Source: Bacillota bacterium
GTDB taxonomy: Bacteria; Bacillota; Clostridia; Peptostreptococcales; Anaerovoracaceae
Length of the DNA: 64,000 nt
Assembly (NCBI GenBank): GCA_017432345.1
Contig: JAFRJI010000027.1
Location: 38,474-102,473, forward strand
Reading direction: 5' to 3'
Shown here: positions 1-7,273 of the stretch, in pieces
How positions within the stretch are numbered: position 1 is the first letter of the stretch
Layout: each line of letters starts with the position of its first letter
Position numbers and translations under genes: made by a program
The notes under the pieces: generated by a model
Databases searched by the model: none
What the model was told of the DNA's origin: nothing
Seen by the model: only the letters and a program-made list of their open reading frames with translations

Positions 1-1
1 G

Positions 2-286
2 CCATCCGCGCAAATCGCTGTAATGGGTGCGGAAGGAGCAGTTAACATCATGTCCTCCGTTAAGGCGGAACTGAAGGAAGCAGAAGATCCGGAAGCTCTG
101 AGAAAGCAGAGGATCGACGAGTACGAAGAACTGTTCAACAACCCTTACTATGCAGCTGGCCTCGGCTACGTCGATGACGTTATCGAACCGGCGACGGCGA
201 GACAGAGAATCATCAGCGCGCTGGATATGCTCAAGACAAAGAGAGAAACGTTGCCGCCTAAGAAGCACGGCGACATTCCACTCTAG
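2..286 (+). CDS. mmdA: Acyl-CoA decarboxylase carboxyltransferase (alpha) subunit, C-terminal fragment
   Basis: The 5' end lies outside the window; the frame is open from base 2. The visible 94 or so residues start PSAQIAVMGAEGAVNI, the conserved C-terminal block of biotin-dependent carboxyltransferases (propionyl-CoA carboxylase beta / methylmalonyl-CoA decarboxylase alpha), and end in KKHGDIPL, typical of MmdA. The family transfers the carboxyl group of (S)-methylmalonyl-CoA to biotin. The next two genes, an OadG-like subunit and a biotin carrier, make a Na+-pumping decarboxylase more likely than a carboxylase. Glutaconyl-CoA decarboxylase is an alternative because the substrate-defining part is not visible. 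The membrane beta subunit is not seen downstream. Confidence 0.85.
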   Translation, partial: PSAQIAVMGAEGAVNIMSSVKAELKEAEDPEALRKQRIDEYEELFNNPYYAAGLGYVDDVIEPATARQRIISALDMLKTKRETLPPKKHGDIPL

Positions 287-298
287 GGAGGTGACAGC

Positions 299-715
299 AT
301 GAGTTTAATGGAACAGTTTTCGGATCCGAGTCTGATCACGAATCTGACATTCGGTGAAAAGATGCTGGCCTCCACGATAACCATGATCATGGGTCTGGGT
401 ATCACATTCACGATCCTGATCCTCATCTGGATCTTCATCGCGATCATGGGTAAGTGCATGGACATAGCGAGCAAGCCTAAGACAAAGGCTGCAGAACCGG
501 CGCCTGCCGCAGCAGTCGCTGAGAGCGCACCGGTCGAAGCTGCAGCTGAAACTTCCGACGAAAGCCTGGTCGCAGTCATCGCGGCAGCTATCGCGGCATA
601 CGAGGGGGCCAACGCGAGCAACCTGGTAGTCCGAAAGATAACCAGACTTTCCGGCGATCAGACCCCATGGGGCAACTTCGCTTTGGAAGACAGGCTCGAA
701 ACCAGGAAGTTTTAG
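299..715 (+). CDS. mmdD: OadG-family sodium-pump decarboxylase gamma/delta subunit
   Basis: 138 residues. One N-terminal membrane helix (about residues 20-45, IMGLGITFTILILIWIFIAI) is followed by an Ala/Pro/Glu linker and a conserved tail (VVRKITRLSGDQTPWGNF...TRKF) seen in OadG-type subunits. These small subunits anchor and assemble the decarboxylase complex with the membrane beta subunit. A strong RBS (GGAGGTGACAGC) precedes the ATG. The gene lies 12 bp after the carboxyltransferase and 36 bp before the biotin carrier, so the three are probably one transcript. The family is clear; the substrate of the complex is inferred from neighbours. Confidence 0.85.
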   Translation: MSLMEQFSDPSLITNLTFGEKMLASTITMIMGLGITFTILILIWIFIAIMGKCMDIASKPKTKAAEPAPAAAVAESAPVEAAAETSDESLVAVIAAAIAAYEGANASNLVVRKITRLSGDQTPWGNFALEDRLETRKF

Positions 716-751
716 CACAGTATAGGAAATAATCGAAAGGAACAGATAACC

Positions 752-1156
752 ATGAAAAAATATAATATCACTGTAAACGGAACAACATATGCAGTAGAAG
801 TTGAAGATTTAGGCGGAGCCCCAGCTCCGGCAGCCGCTTCCTATGCAGCTCCTGCACCGGCAACAGCACCGGCAGCAGCTCCTGCTCCGGCCGCAGCGCC
901 AGCAGCAGCTCCAGCACCGGCAGCAGCTCCAGCAGCAGGCGGTGCAGCAAGCATTACAGCGCCAATGCCAGGAACCGTTCTGGATGTTAAGGTAAGCGAA
1001 GGCCAGGCCGTCAAGGCTGGCGAAGTCGTTCTGATTCTGGAAGCGATGAAGATGGAAAACGAGATCTCCGCTCCTTCAGACGGAACAGTTGATAAGATCG
1101 TCGCATCAAAGGGTGCTTCCGTCAACTCCGGCGACGTTCTGATCACACTCAAATAG
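752..1156 (+). CDS. mmdC: Biotin carboxyl carrier protein of the decarboxylase
   Basis: 134 residues. An N-terminal segment is followed by an Ala/Pro-rich flexible linker (about residues 23-63, made of APAPAAAP-like repeats) and a biotinyl domain with the motif EAMKMENEI; Lys100 is the expected biotinylation site. It shuttles the carboxyl group from the carboxyltransferase to the membrane decarboxylase subunit. RBS AAAGGAAC precedes the ATG. It is the last gene of the visible operon and is followed by a 13-bp perfect inverted repeat. In several anaerobes the beta-subunit gene follows here; in this genome coaX does. Confidence 0.9.
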   Translation: MKKYNITVNGTTYAVEVEDLGGAPAPAAASYAAPAPATAPAAAPAPAAAPAAAPAPAAAPAAGGAASITAPMPGTVLDVKVSEGQAVKAGEVVLILEAMKMENEISAPSDGTVDKIVASKGASVNSGDVLITLK

Positions 1157-1185
1157 TGTATAGTATTTTGGATTTAGGATAGAAA

Positions 1186-1230
1186 AAGAGGATGGGACAA
1201 CGGACAGCGTTTTAGTCCCATCCTCTTGAC
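1186..1230 (+). terminator. Inverted repeat, probable terminator of the decarboxylase operon
   Basis: Perfect 13-bp stem AAGAGGATGGGAC (1186-1198) pairs with GTCCCATCCTCTT (1215-1227) around a 16-nt loop. The T-run that follows is poor (GACATTTT), so termination may be partial or the hairpin may protect the mRNA 3' end. It separates mmdC from coaX. Confidence 0.5.
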
Positions 1231-1281
1231 ATTTTGCGATGGCGACTGCCGGGGAGGCAGCGGCGAAGCGGAGGTGTGACT

Positions 1282-2148
1282 ATGTTATTAGCATTTGATG
1301 TTGGAAACACGAACATTGTTCTCGGTGTATTCAAAGATGGTAAAATGGTTACCAATTGGAGAATGGAGACCGATAACCGCAAGAGTGCGGATGAATACGG
1401 AATGATCATCCATCAGCTCTTTGCCTATGAAAATCTGGATTTCAAAGAAGTAAAAGACGTTATCATTTCGACGGTCGTCCCGTCCATTCTATATACTCTG
1501 CAGCACTTGTCACAGAAGTATTTCAATACGAGAGCGATCGTCATCGGTCCGGGGATCAAGACCGGGCTGATCGTAAAGTACGATAATCCGAAGCAGGTCG
1601 GCGCAGACCGGATCGTAAACGCGGTCGCTGCGCACGCCAAATATGGCGGACCGCTCATTGTAATAGATCTTGGTACAGCGACGACGTTCTGTGCCATCAC
1701 TGAAAACGCCGAATACATCGGTGGAACCATCGCACCGGGCTTGAAGATCTCATCCGACGCCCTGTTTGAAAAGACGGCGAAACTGCCAAAGGTCGAATTG
1801 GAAGAACCTGGCCACGTGATCTGCCGCAACACCATCAACAGCATGCAGTCTGGTCTGGTCTATGGACACATGGGCCTCATCGAGTTCATCGTCAGGAAGA
1901 TGAAGCAGGAACTGGTCGAGTACTGCACGGAAAATGGCAACCCGATCAAAGAAGAAGACATTCAGGTCATCGCCACCGGTGGCCTGTCGGCCATGATCGA
2001 CAAAGGCGTCGATTGCATCAATGTGGTCGATAAGCTGCTGACGCTGGACGGTCTGGAGATCATCTACCGCAAAAACAAAAAGTGCCGTAAGCGCGCTTCG
2101 GAAGAGGAGATCCAGCAGGACGCCCTGATGTATGAGGGAAAACTCTAA
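1282..2148 (+). CDS. coaX: Type III pantothenate kinase
   Basis: 288 residues from the ATG at 1282, chosen because GAGGTG lies 6 nt upstream and the protein then starts MLLAFDVGNTNIVLGVF, the family's phosphate-binding motif with Asp6; the longer frame from 1234 adds a basic non-homologous stretch. Other family motifs are GADRIVNAVAA and the nucleotide motif IDLGTATTFC. CoaX phosphorylates pantothenate, the first step of CoA synthesis, and is insensitive to CoA feedback. The C-terminus carries a basic then acidic extension (about 30 residues) beyond the usual ~255-residue length. dus follows closely, with the dus start 46 bp after this stop. Confidence 0.93.
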   Translation: MLLAFDVGNTNIVLGVFKDGKMVTNWRMETDNRKSADEYGMIIHQLFAYENLDFKEVKDVIISTVVPSILYTLQHLSQKYFNTRAIVIGPGIKTGLIVKYDNPKQVGADRIVNAVAAHAKYGGPLIVIDLGTATTFCAITENAEYIGGTIAPGLKISSDALFEKTAKLPKVELEEPGHVICRNTINSMQSGLVYGHMGLIEFIVRKMKQELVEYCTENGNPIKEEDIQVIATGGLSAMIDKGVDCINVVDKLLTLDGLEIIYRKNKKCRKRASEEEIQQDALMYEGKL

Positions 2149-2194
2149 GCGAAAGGGCAGTCCCAACAATAACACAGAGGGAGAGTATAAAGCG

Positions 2195-3394
2195 ATGTCG
2201 GACAAAACGCTGAAAATCGGCGCGCTCCAACTGAATAACCCGTTCCTGTTGGCTCCGCTGGCGGGAATCACAGACAAAGCAATGAGAAGCCTTTGCGCGA
2301 GCGCAGGGGCTTCTTTGACGTATACCGAAATGATCAGCGCGAAGGGCCTCTGGTATGGTGACAAGAACACGCGGCGGCTTCTGGACATCAGCCCGATCGG
2401 CGACGAGGCCGGCGATCCGTTCTCTTCATCAGCAAAAGACTTCGCGCCTGCTCGCTGTTCGGCTGGCAGATCGGATTTCCCGGTGGCGTTCCAGCTCTTC
2501 GGCAGCGAGCCGGAGATCATGGAACGCGCCGCCATGAGCCTGGCACTGGGGAAATGGATGAAGCGCGGCGAATTCCTCGAGGATGTGGCAGAAGATGCGC
2601 CGGCCGGTGAGTATACTAGCGGTCCTGCGGCCAACGGTCCGACGATTCCGGCGCTGCTCGATCTGAATGCCGGCTGTCCTGTTCCGAAAATCGTCCGCAA
2701 CGGCGAGGGCTCCGCGCTCCTCAAAGACCCGGATAAGCTCTACGACGTCGCTAGCGCAATGGTGCGCGGCGTCCGGGCAGCGCACGAGGAACTGGCAGCG
2801 CAGCGATCCGAATCGTTGCTCCTTCCCGTGACCGCCAAGATCCGTATGGGTTTTGAGCGGGGAGAAAACAACGCCGTCGAATGTGCAAAAGTCTTAGAGG
2901 CCGCCGGCATTTCCGCCATCACGGTCCACGGCAGGACGCGTGAGCAGTATTACGACGGCAGAGCCGATTGGCAGGCCATCGCCGATGTGAAGCGGGCCGT
3001 CCGCATCCCGGTCATCGGGAACGGAGATATCTATTCCGGAAGTGACGCGCTTCGGATGATGTACGAGACGGGCTGTGACGGAGTCATGATCGCCCGCGGT
3101 GCGCTGGGCAATCCGTGGATCTTTGAAGAAGCCATCGCGATGTGGGAGGCGCGCAATGCGGACGTGCAAGCTGATTACGTGCCGCCGACCCAGAATCAGC
3201 GGATCGAAATGCTTTTGCATCATCTGAATCTGGTCATCGCAGACAAGGGCGAGAAGATCGCCGTCAAGGAAATGCGCAAGCACATCGCCTGGTACACCAA
3301 GGGCATGCGCGGCGCAACGGCAGTCCGCCGGGCCGTCAACAACATCGACGAAGCGGAACCGATGAAGCGGGAGATCCGCCGCCTGGTGCGGTAA
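2195..3394 (+). CDS. dus: tRNA-dihydrouridine synthase (DusB-like) with two insertions
   Basis: 399 residues from the ATG at 2195 (RBS AGAGGGAGAG), starting MSDKTLKIGALQLNNPFLLAPLAGITD. FMN-barrel motifs: TYTEMISAKGL, VAFQLFGSEPE, LNAGCPVPKIV with the catalytic Cys161, ITVHGRTREQYYDG and PVIGNGDI. The enzyme reduces uridines in tRNA D-loops with NAD(P)H. Typical DusB proteins are about 320 residues; the extra length lies in two stretches, about residues 68-95 before VAFQLFG and about 118-152 before LLDLNAGCP, both rich in Ala/Gly/Asp and without barrel motifs. The reading frame is intact and core residues are present, so it is probably active. Confidence 0.92.
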   Translation: MSDKTLKIGALQLNNPFLLAPLAGITDKAMRSLCASAGASLTYTEMISAKGLWYGDKNTRRLLDISPIGDEAGDPFSSSAKDFAPARCSAGRSDFPVAFQLFGSEPEIMERAAMSLALGKWMKRGEFLEDVAEDAPAGEYTSGPAANGPTIPALLDLNAGCPVPKIVRNGEGSALLKDPDKLYDVASAMVRGVRAAHEELAAQRSESLLLPVTAKIRMGFERGENNAVECAKVLEAAGISAITVHGRTREQYYDGRADWQAIADVKRAVRIPVIGNGDIYSGSDALRMMYETGCDGVMIARGALGNPWIFEEAIAMWEARNADVQADYVPPTQNQRIEMLLHHLNLVIADKGEKIAVKEMRKHIAWYTKGMRGATAVRRAVNNIDEAEPMKREIRRLVR

Positions 3395-3427
3395 AAAACC
3401 GCCGGTTTACGAACCAGCGGTTTTGTA
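3395..3427 (+). terminator. Intrinsic terminator after dus
   Basis: AAAACCGC (from 3396) pairs with GCGGTTTT (ends 3424), with an inner GGTT/AACC pairing and one mismatch, directly after the stop codon. The arrangement is symmetric, so it may also serve the convergent CoA-transferase gene. Confidence 0.75.
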
Positions 3428-3456
3428 TTCTCAATCCTTTTATTGTTATAAACTCT

Positions 3457-4821
3457 TTAGAACGAAATCTTCGATGTGTTCTTCCAGATACCCATCTTCT
3501 CAGCCTCTTTGATGAGGTCGTCCCGGAAGTCAGGATGCGCGATGTTGATCAGCAGTTCTGCACGCTCCCAGGTGTTTTTGCCCTTCAGGTTGGCAATGCC
3601 GTATTCCGTTACAACGAAGTTGGTCGCGGTTCGCGGCGTCGTGATGATGCTTCCAGCCGGAAGGAGCGGGCTGATCAGTGATACCCGCGTGCCGTCCTTC
3701 AAGACTCTGGTGGACGGTGTGCAAAGGAAGCTTTTGCCTCCCTTTGACGCGTAAGCACCCAGTACGAAGTCCAGTTGTCCACCGGTTCCGGAAATCTGCT
3801 GCGTTCCGGCCGATTCGGAACAGACTTGTCCGTAGAGGTCGACCTGGATGCAGCTGTTGATGGAAATGAAGTTCCGGATTTTTGCGACCGTTGTAATGCT
3901 GTTGACGTAGTCTACCGGTGCGCTGCAGCAAATCGGGTTGTCGTCGATAAAGTCATACAGACGTTTCGTGCCGCCCGCAAACGTATAGACGGCCTTTCCT
4001 TTATCGACAGGTTTGTTACCGGTCAGCTTGCCTGCTTCGAACAGATCCACGTAAGCATCCACGAACATCTCGGTGTGCGCGTTGATGTTTCTTACATCGG
4101 AGTCAGCCAGCATTGACCCGATACATCCAGGAAGGGCGCCGATTCCCAATTGCAGCGTACTGTGGGAATCGATCTGCGATACAACGTATTCTGCGATATA
4201 TTTGTCGATCTTTGTCGGTTCTTTGTTGATCAGTTCATCCATCGGAGGGTTGGATCCCTCGACGACATAGTCGATGCCGTAAAGATTGAGCTGTGTTTGG
4301 TGACCGTGCGCGATCGGCATGTTTTCATTTACTTCGACGATGACTTTCTTGGCGCTCTTGATAACGCCCCAGATATCCGCGACCTGCGGTCCGATATTGA
4401 AGTTGCCGTGCTTGTCCATCGGCGCGACCTGGAACATCGCGAAATCCACGCCGCTGTCGTTATGCTGCCAGTAGACCGGCAGTTCATTGAACATCATCGG
4501 GATATACCAGCATCTGCCGGCTTTGCTCATCTCACGGTCAAATACGCTGAAGTGAGGAGACGCGAAACGCACCTGATCATTGCTTTCGGTGGCGAGGAAC
4601 GTTTCAAACGGTTTGTTCCGCACGCCCACGGTACTGATGATCTCAACATTTTTCAGTTCGTGCGCCCGTTTGGCCAACGCCTTATCGATATCCTTGACCG
4701 TGCCGAGCCCCAATCCGAAGTGGATACGGCTGTTGTTCGGCACCATTTCCGCGGCACGTTCCGCGGTGATCAGTTTCTTCTGATATTCCTGTGCAAGAAG
4801 AGAAGTTCTATACATGGACAA
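3457..4821 (-). CDS. Acetyl-CoA hydrolase/transferase family CoA-transferase
   Basis: 454 residues. Motifs of the butyryl-CoA:acetate / 4-hydroxybutyrate / succinyl-CoA transferase group: NINAHTEMFVDAYVDL with the likely catalytic Glu251 (it forms the glutamyl-CoA thioester in this family) and GTGGQLDFVLGAYASKGGKS. Length matches butyryl-CoA:acetate and 4-hydroxybutyrate CoA-transferases (about 440-455) better than Cat1-type enzymes (over 500). The substrate cannot be fixed from sequence; candidates are propionyl-CoA/succinate (with the decarboxylase at the window start) or 4-hydroxybutyrate (with the SucD-like dehydrogenase at 8.4 kb). RBS GGAGG sits 4 nt or so before the ATG. A near-consensus promoter and a Rex-like operator lie upstream. 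Confidence 0.88.
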   Translation of the reverse strand: MSMYRTSLLAQEYQKKLITAERAAEMVPNNSRIHFGLGLGTVKDIDKALAKRAHELKNVEIISTVGVRNKPFETFLATESNDQVRFASPHFSVFDREMSKAGRCWYIPMMFNELPVYWQHNDSGVDFAMFQVAPMDKHGNFNIGPQVADIWGVIKSAKKVIVEVNENMPIAHGHQTQLNLYGIDYVVEGSNPPMDELINKEPTKIDKYIAEYVVSQIDSHSTLQLGIGALPGCIGSMLADSDVRNINAHTEMFVDAYVDLFEAGKLTGNKPVDKGKAVYTFAGGTKRLYDFIDDNPICCSAPVDYVNSITTVAKIRNFISINSCIQVDLYGQVCSESAGTQQISGTGGQLDFVLGAYASKGGKSFLCTPSTRVLKDGTRVSLISPLLPAGSIITTPRTATNFVVTEYGIANLKGKNTWERAELLINIAHPDFRDDLIKEAEKMGIWKNTSKISF

Positions 4822-4856
4822 ACCTCCAGAAATAATGTTTTTCTAATGTTACGTCT

Positions 4857-4884
4857 ATTTTATCACGCAAGAGGGAAATGTAAA
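4857..4884 (-). promoter_or_regulatory. Sigma-A promoter of the CoA-transferase
   Basis: On the minus strand TTTACA (4879-4884) and TAAAAT (4857-4862) are separated by 16 bp, 36 nt upstream of the ATG. Confidence 0.75.
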
Positions 4885-4891
4885 TAGAAAA

Positions 4892-4909
4892 TTGTTATTA
4901 ATTTAACAA
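4892..4909 (-). promoter_or_regulatory. Rex-like (redox/NADH-responsive) operator
   Basis: TTGTTATTAATTTAACAA matches the clostridial Rex consensus TTGTTAANNNNTTAACAA at 13 of 14 defined positions (T instead of A at position 7). It sits 7 bp upstream of the -35 box of the CoA-transferase promoter. Rex represses fermentation genes when the NADH/NAD+ ratio is low. Assignment rests on consensus match and on the type of gene controlled. Confidence 0.6.
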
Positions 4910-5061
4910 CAAACTTCAAAAACTCTCCGGACCGAGCCTCCGGAACCCACCGCGCCGGCTTCATCCGCACTTTCATGCAAAGCCCTAAAGCCCGCGAACC
5001 GTGTAACCGCAACAGTCCACATGGTTATACAAAAGATTTTCAAAAAAGTTCCGGAAAGTAG
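4910..5061. other. Intergenic stretch between divergent genes
   Basis: Between the CoA-transferase operator and the padR promoter. It is GC-richer than the flanking promoter DNA. I see no ORF, hairpin or RNA gene; it probably only separates the two divergent promoters. Confidence 0.5.
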
Positions 5062-5090
5062 TTGACAAACAATATTATACGACGTATAGT
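5062..5090 (+). promoter_or_regulatory. Sigma-A promoter of the padR operon
   Basis: TTGACA (5062-5067), 17-bp spacer, TATAGT (5085-5090). Confidence 0.85.
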
Positions 5091-5093
5091 ATT
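5071..5093. promoter_or_regulatory. Probable PadR autoregulatory operator
   Basis: Inverted repeat AATATTATAC-GAC-GTATAGTATT with 9 of 10 matching half-site positions. It fills the spacer and covers the -10 box of the padR promoter, so binding would block RNA polymerase. PadR proteins commonly bind such AT-rich dyads at their own promoters; binding here is inferred from position and symmetry. Confidence 0.65.
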
Positions 5094-5154
5094 AAACAAG
5101 AAATAACATTGCAAGGTTATTGGGAGCCGTTATTGATCAAGAAAGGAGGCGCAC

Positions 5155-5493
5155 ATGGCGTTCAAAATTGAATCCAGTCTGCTTGATGCATGCGCCCTCG
5201 CCATTCTACACAGAGGGGACACATACGGGTATGAGATTACTCAGGAGATGAAGAAAGCGATCGTAATTTCAGAATCAACGCTGTATCCGGTCCTGCGAAG
5301 ACTGCAGAAAGAAGAACTTTGCATGACGTACGATCAGCCGTATCAGGGCAGAAACAGAAGATATTACTCGATTACACCAAAAGGGGAAGCGAAGCTAAAG
5401 GAATATGTCAAGCAGTGGAATGACTACCGGAACGCGATCCAGAAGCTGTTGGACGGAGAAGAAGAAAATGAAAGGGGTGCAGGCGATGAATAG
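5155..5493 (+). CDS. PadR-family transcriptional regulator
   Basis: 112 residues, a short PadR (PadR-s1 type) with only the winged helix and a short C-terminal dimerisation helix. Diagnostic stretch: ILHRGDTYGYEITQEM, then SESTLYPVLRRLQKEEL and RRYYSITPKGEAKL. RBS AAAGGAGG precedes the ATG. It overlaps the start of the DUF1700 gene by 8 bp, so translation is coupled. In clostridia and bacilli this trio (PadR, DUF1700, DUF4097) recurs as a signal-sensing operon linked to envelope stress; the signal is unknown. Confidence 0.92.
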   Translation: MAFKIESSLLDACALAILHRGDTYGYEITQEMKKAIVISESTLYPVLRRLQKEELCMTYDQPYQGRNRRYYSITPKGEAKLKEYVKQWNDYRNAIQKLLDGEEENERGAGDE

Positions 5494-6292
5494 GCAGGAA
5501 TTTATTTTGACATTGCGCAAAGAGCTTTCAAAATTACCGCCTGAAGAAATCGTTGCGGCAACAGAGTTCTTTGAAGAATGTTTTGAAGAAGCAACCATAG
5601 GATTAGATGAGGAAGAGAGAATCAAGGAAGAGCAGAGGCTCATCAATGAGTTCGGCAATCCGAAGCGCATCGCGGCGCAGGTCAAAGCGGATTACGCAGC
5701 AAGGCTTTTGAACGGAGACGAAACGATCCTGGACAAACAGCCGACGGTGAAGAAAAAGCTTTCGGCAGTTTGGTGGGTCGTCATCGGGATCTGCTCAGCA
5801 CCGGTCTCGATCCCGATCGCGATCGGCATCATCTGCGTCGCAATCGGACTGGTCGCCGTGATCATTGAGATCTACGCGGGCATCATCGGCGCCGGAGTCG
5901 CGTCGATCGGCGGCATCGTTCTGGGATGTGTATTCCTGTCAAGCTCCGCCGCAACCGGCATCATGGTCATCGGCGGAGGGCTTCTCGGACTCGCGATCTC
6001 GGCAGCCGCTGCAGTCGGCGCGTACATCGGGACCAAAGCACTGGTACGGGCCATCGCCAGGACCGCGAAAACGCAAAACGCCAAGCGTAAGAGAAAAAAG
6101 TACGCGAAGATGGAACAGGCCGGCGAAAAGGAAGCCGTCTGGGTCCGCACCGACGATGAGGGTTTTGCAGAAGCGGAAGCGGACGAGACGGACGAGTGGA
6201 TCACGCTGGAGCTTCCGGAGGAACCGGCAGTTGTAACAGAGCCAGTGGCAGCGGAAGGGGAACCTCAGGTAGAAGGGGGTGAAGTGAGATGA
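5486..6292 (+). CDS. DUF1700 (HAAS-type) membrane protein
   Basis: 268 residues from the ATG at 5486 (RBS AAAGGGGTG); ATG 5468 is possible but lacks a spaced RBS. The N-terminal domain (MNRQEFILTLRKELSKLPPEEI...FFEECFEEA) is the helical HAAS/DUF1700 signature. It is followed by a run of hydrophobic helices (about residues 90-185) and a basic segment KRKRKKYAK, then an acidic cytosolic tail. It overlaps padR at its start and the DUF4097 gene by 4 bp (ATGA) at its end. The role is unknown; the operon suggests it passes a membrane signal to, or is controlled by, PadR. Confidence 0.85.
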   Translation: MNRQEFILTLRKELSKLPPEEIVAATEFFEECFEEATIGLDEEERIKEEQRLINEFGNPKRIAAQVKADYAARLLNGDETILDKQPTVKKKLSAVWWVVIGICSAPVSIPIAIGIICVAIGLVAVIIEIYAGIIGAGVASIGGIVLGCVFLSSSAATGIMVIGGGLLGLAISAAAAVGAYIGTKALVRAIARTAKTQNAKRKRKKYAKMEQAGEKEAVWVRTDDEGFAEAEADETDEWITLELPEEPAVVTEPVAAEGEPQVEGGEVR

Positions 6293-7164
6293 AGAGATTG
6301 AAGGTATTTTTCATAACGTGTGCGGCAGTAGCACTGGTCGGGCTGGTCATGCTCGTAGCCGGCGCCAGCACAGGGGGCGTTGAGGGATTTGACGCTGTGG
6401 CGGCAGATCACGACTGGATCAGCGGCAGCCCGGGAGCCCGGGCGAGCGTCGAACAAAACGATCTGGAATTTGAGAACATCGAAGCGATCGGCTACATGGA
6501 CGTCGTCATTGTCGGCGAACGCTACTACAACGATATGGCTGATGAGTACGAGCTTGGAACGATCACCGAGCCGAAGGCGGGAACCGTCATCGCGCTGTTC
6601 GGCAGCAATCTGGAAGAGCCGGACTTCAAGGTGGAAGGAAAAACGCTGAAAATCAACGCGCCGGAAATCGAGCAGGATAAGATCACGCTGAACTTCTCTT
6701 CGGAGGATGTGTATCCGACGGTCATCGTGTTCTGCCCGGACAAAGAACTGAAGTCCATCAAGTTGAATTCTTCAATCAGTGATGTTGAGATGAAGGGGAT
6801 CTCATTTAAGTACGCGGACATCGCCAACAACACCGGCGACGTCGACGCTGAAAACATCACTAGTCAGGGGATAAAGATCATCAGCGATACCGGTGATGTC
6901 GAACTGTCAGGGGATTTGAGAGGAACAACCGACGTGAGCATCGAAACAGGGGACGTCGAAATCGACACAGCATTGCCTTTGGACAAATACACGATGAACC
7001 TTAAGACCGATACCGGAGAAATCGGCATCGGCGAAGGGGAAATCGAAGACGATGATTTTGAGGGGTATGAATATACACAGGACGGCGGCGAGGATGAGCT
7101 GATCATCCGGACGAACACCGGCGACATCGAAATCGAACAGATGGCCGGAGGCGTATCGCTGTAA
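6289..7164 (+). CDS. DUF4097 beta-strand repeat protein
   Basis: 291 residues. An N-terminal hydrophobic signal/anchor (about residues 5-27) precedes a beta-helix-like repeat domain. Repeats with the pattern NTGDVDxE..., DTGDVELSG, ETGDVEIDTA, DTGEIGIGE and NTGDIEIEQ are visible in the C-terminal half, which is the DUF4097/DUF4098 signature. The protein is expected outside the membrane. Start coupled to the previous gene by ATGA, with RBS GGGGGTGA. Family function is unknown; in related operons it accompanies PadR and DUF1700. Confidence 0.87.
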   Translation: MKRLKVFFITCAAVALVGLVMLVAGASTGGVEGFDAVAADHDWISGSPGARASVEQNDLEFENIEAIGYMDVVIVGERYYNDMADEYELGTITEPKAGTVIALFGSNLEEPDFKVEGKTLKINAPEIEQDKITLNFSSEDVYPTVIVFCPDKELKSIKLNSSISDVEMKGISFKYADIANNTGDVDAENITSQGIKIISDTGDVELSGDLRGTTDVSIETGDVEIDTALPLDKYTMNLKTDTGEIGIGEGEIEDDDFEGYEYTQDGGEDELIIRTNTGDIEIEQMAGGVSL

Positions 7165-7189
7165 AAAAATAATAGCCAATACTTGAAAA

Positions 7190-7224
7190 CCCGGGCGGGC
7201 CGAAACGGTTTGCCCGGATTTTTG
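7190..7224 (+). terminator. Intrinsic terminator of the padR operon
   Basis: CCGGGC (7191-7196) pairs with GCCCGG (7212-7217), with an inner GCCG/CGGT pairing, followed by ATTTTT. Confidence 0.8.
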
Positions 7225-7273
7225 TATATGCAAAGTTCCCAAATTGCGATACACTGAAAGGGAGGTGCTAGGA

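Noticed and set aside
1157-1185. Second PadR-type operator (GTATAGTATT upstream of coaX)
   Set aside because: Only one half-site of the padR dyad is present, with no symmetric partner and no promoter around it.
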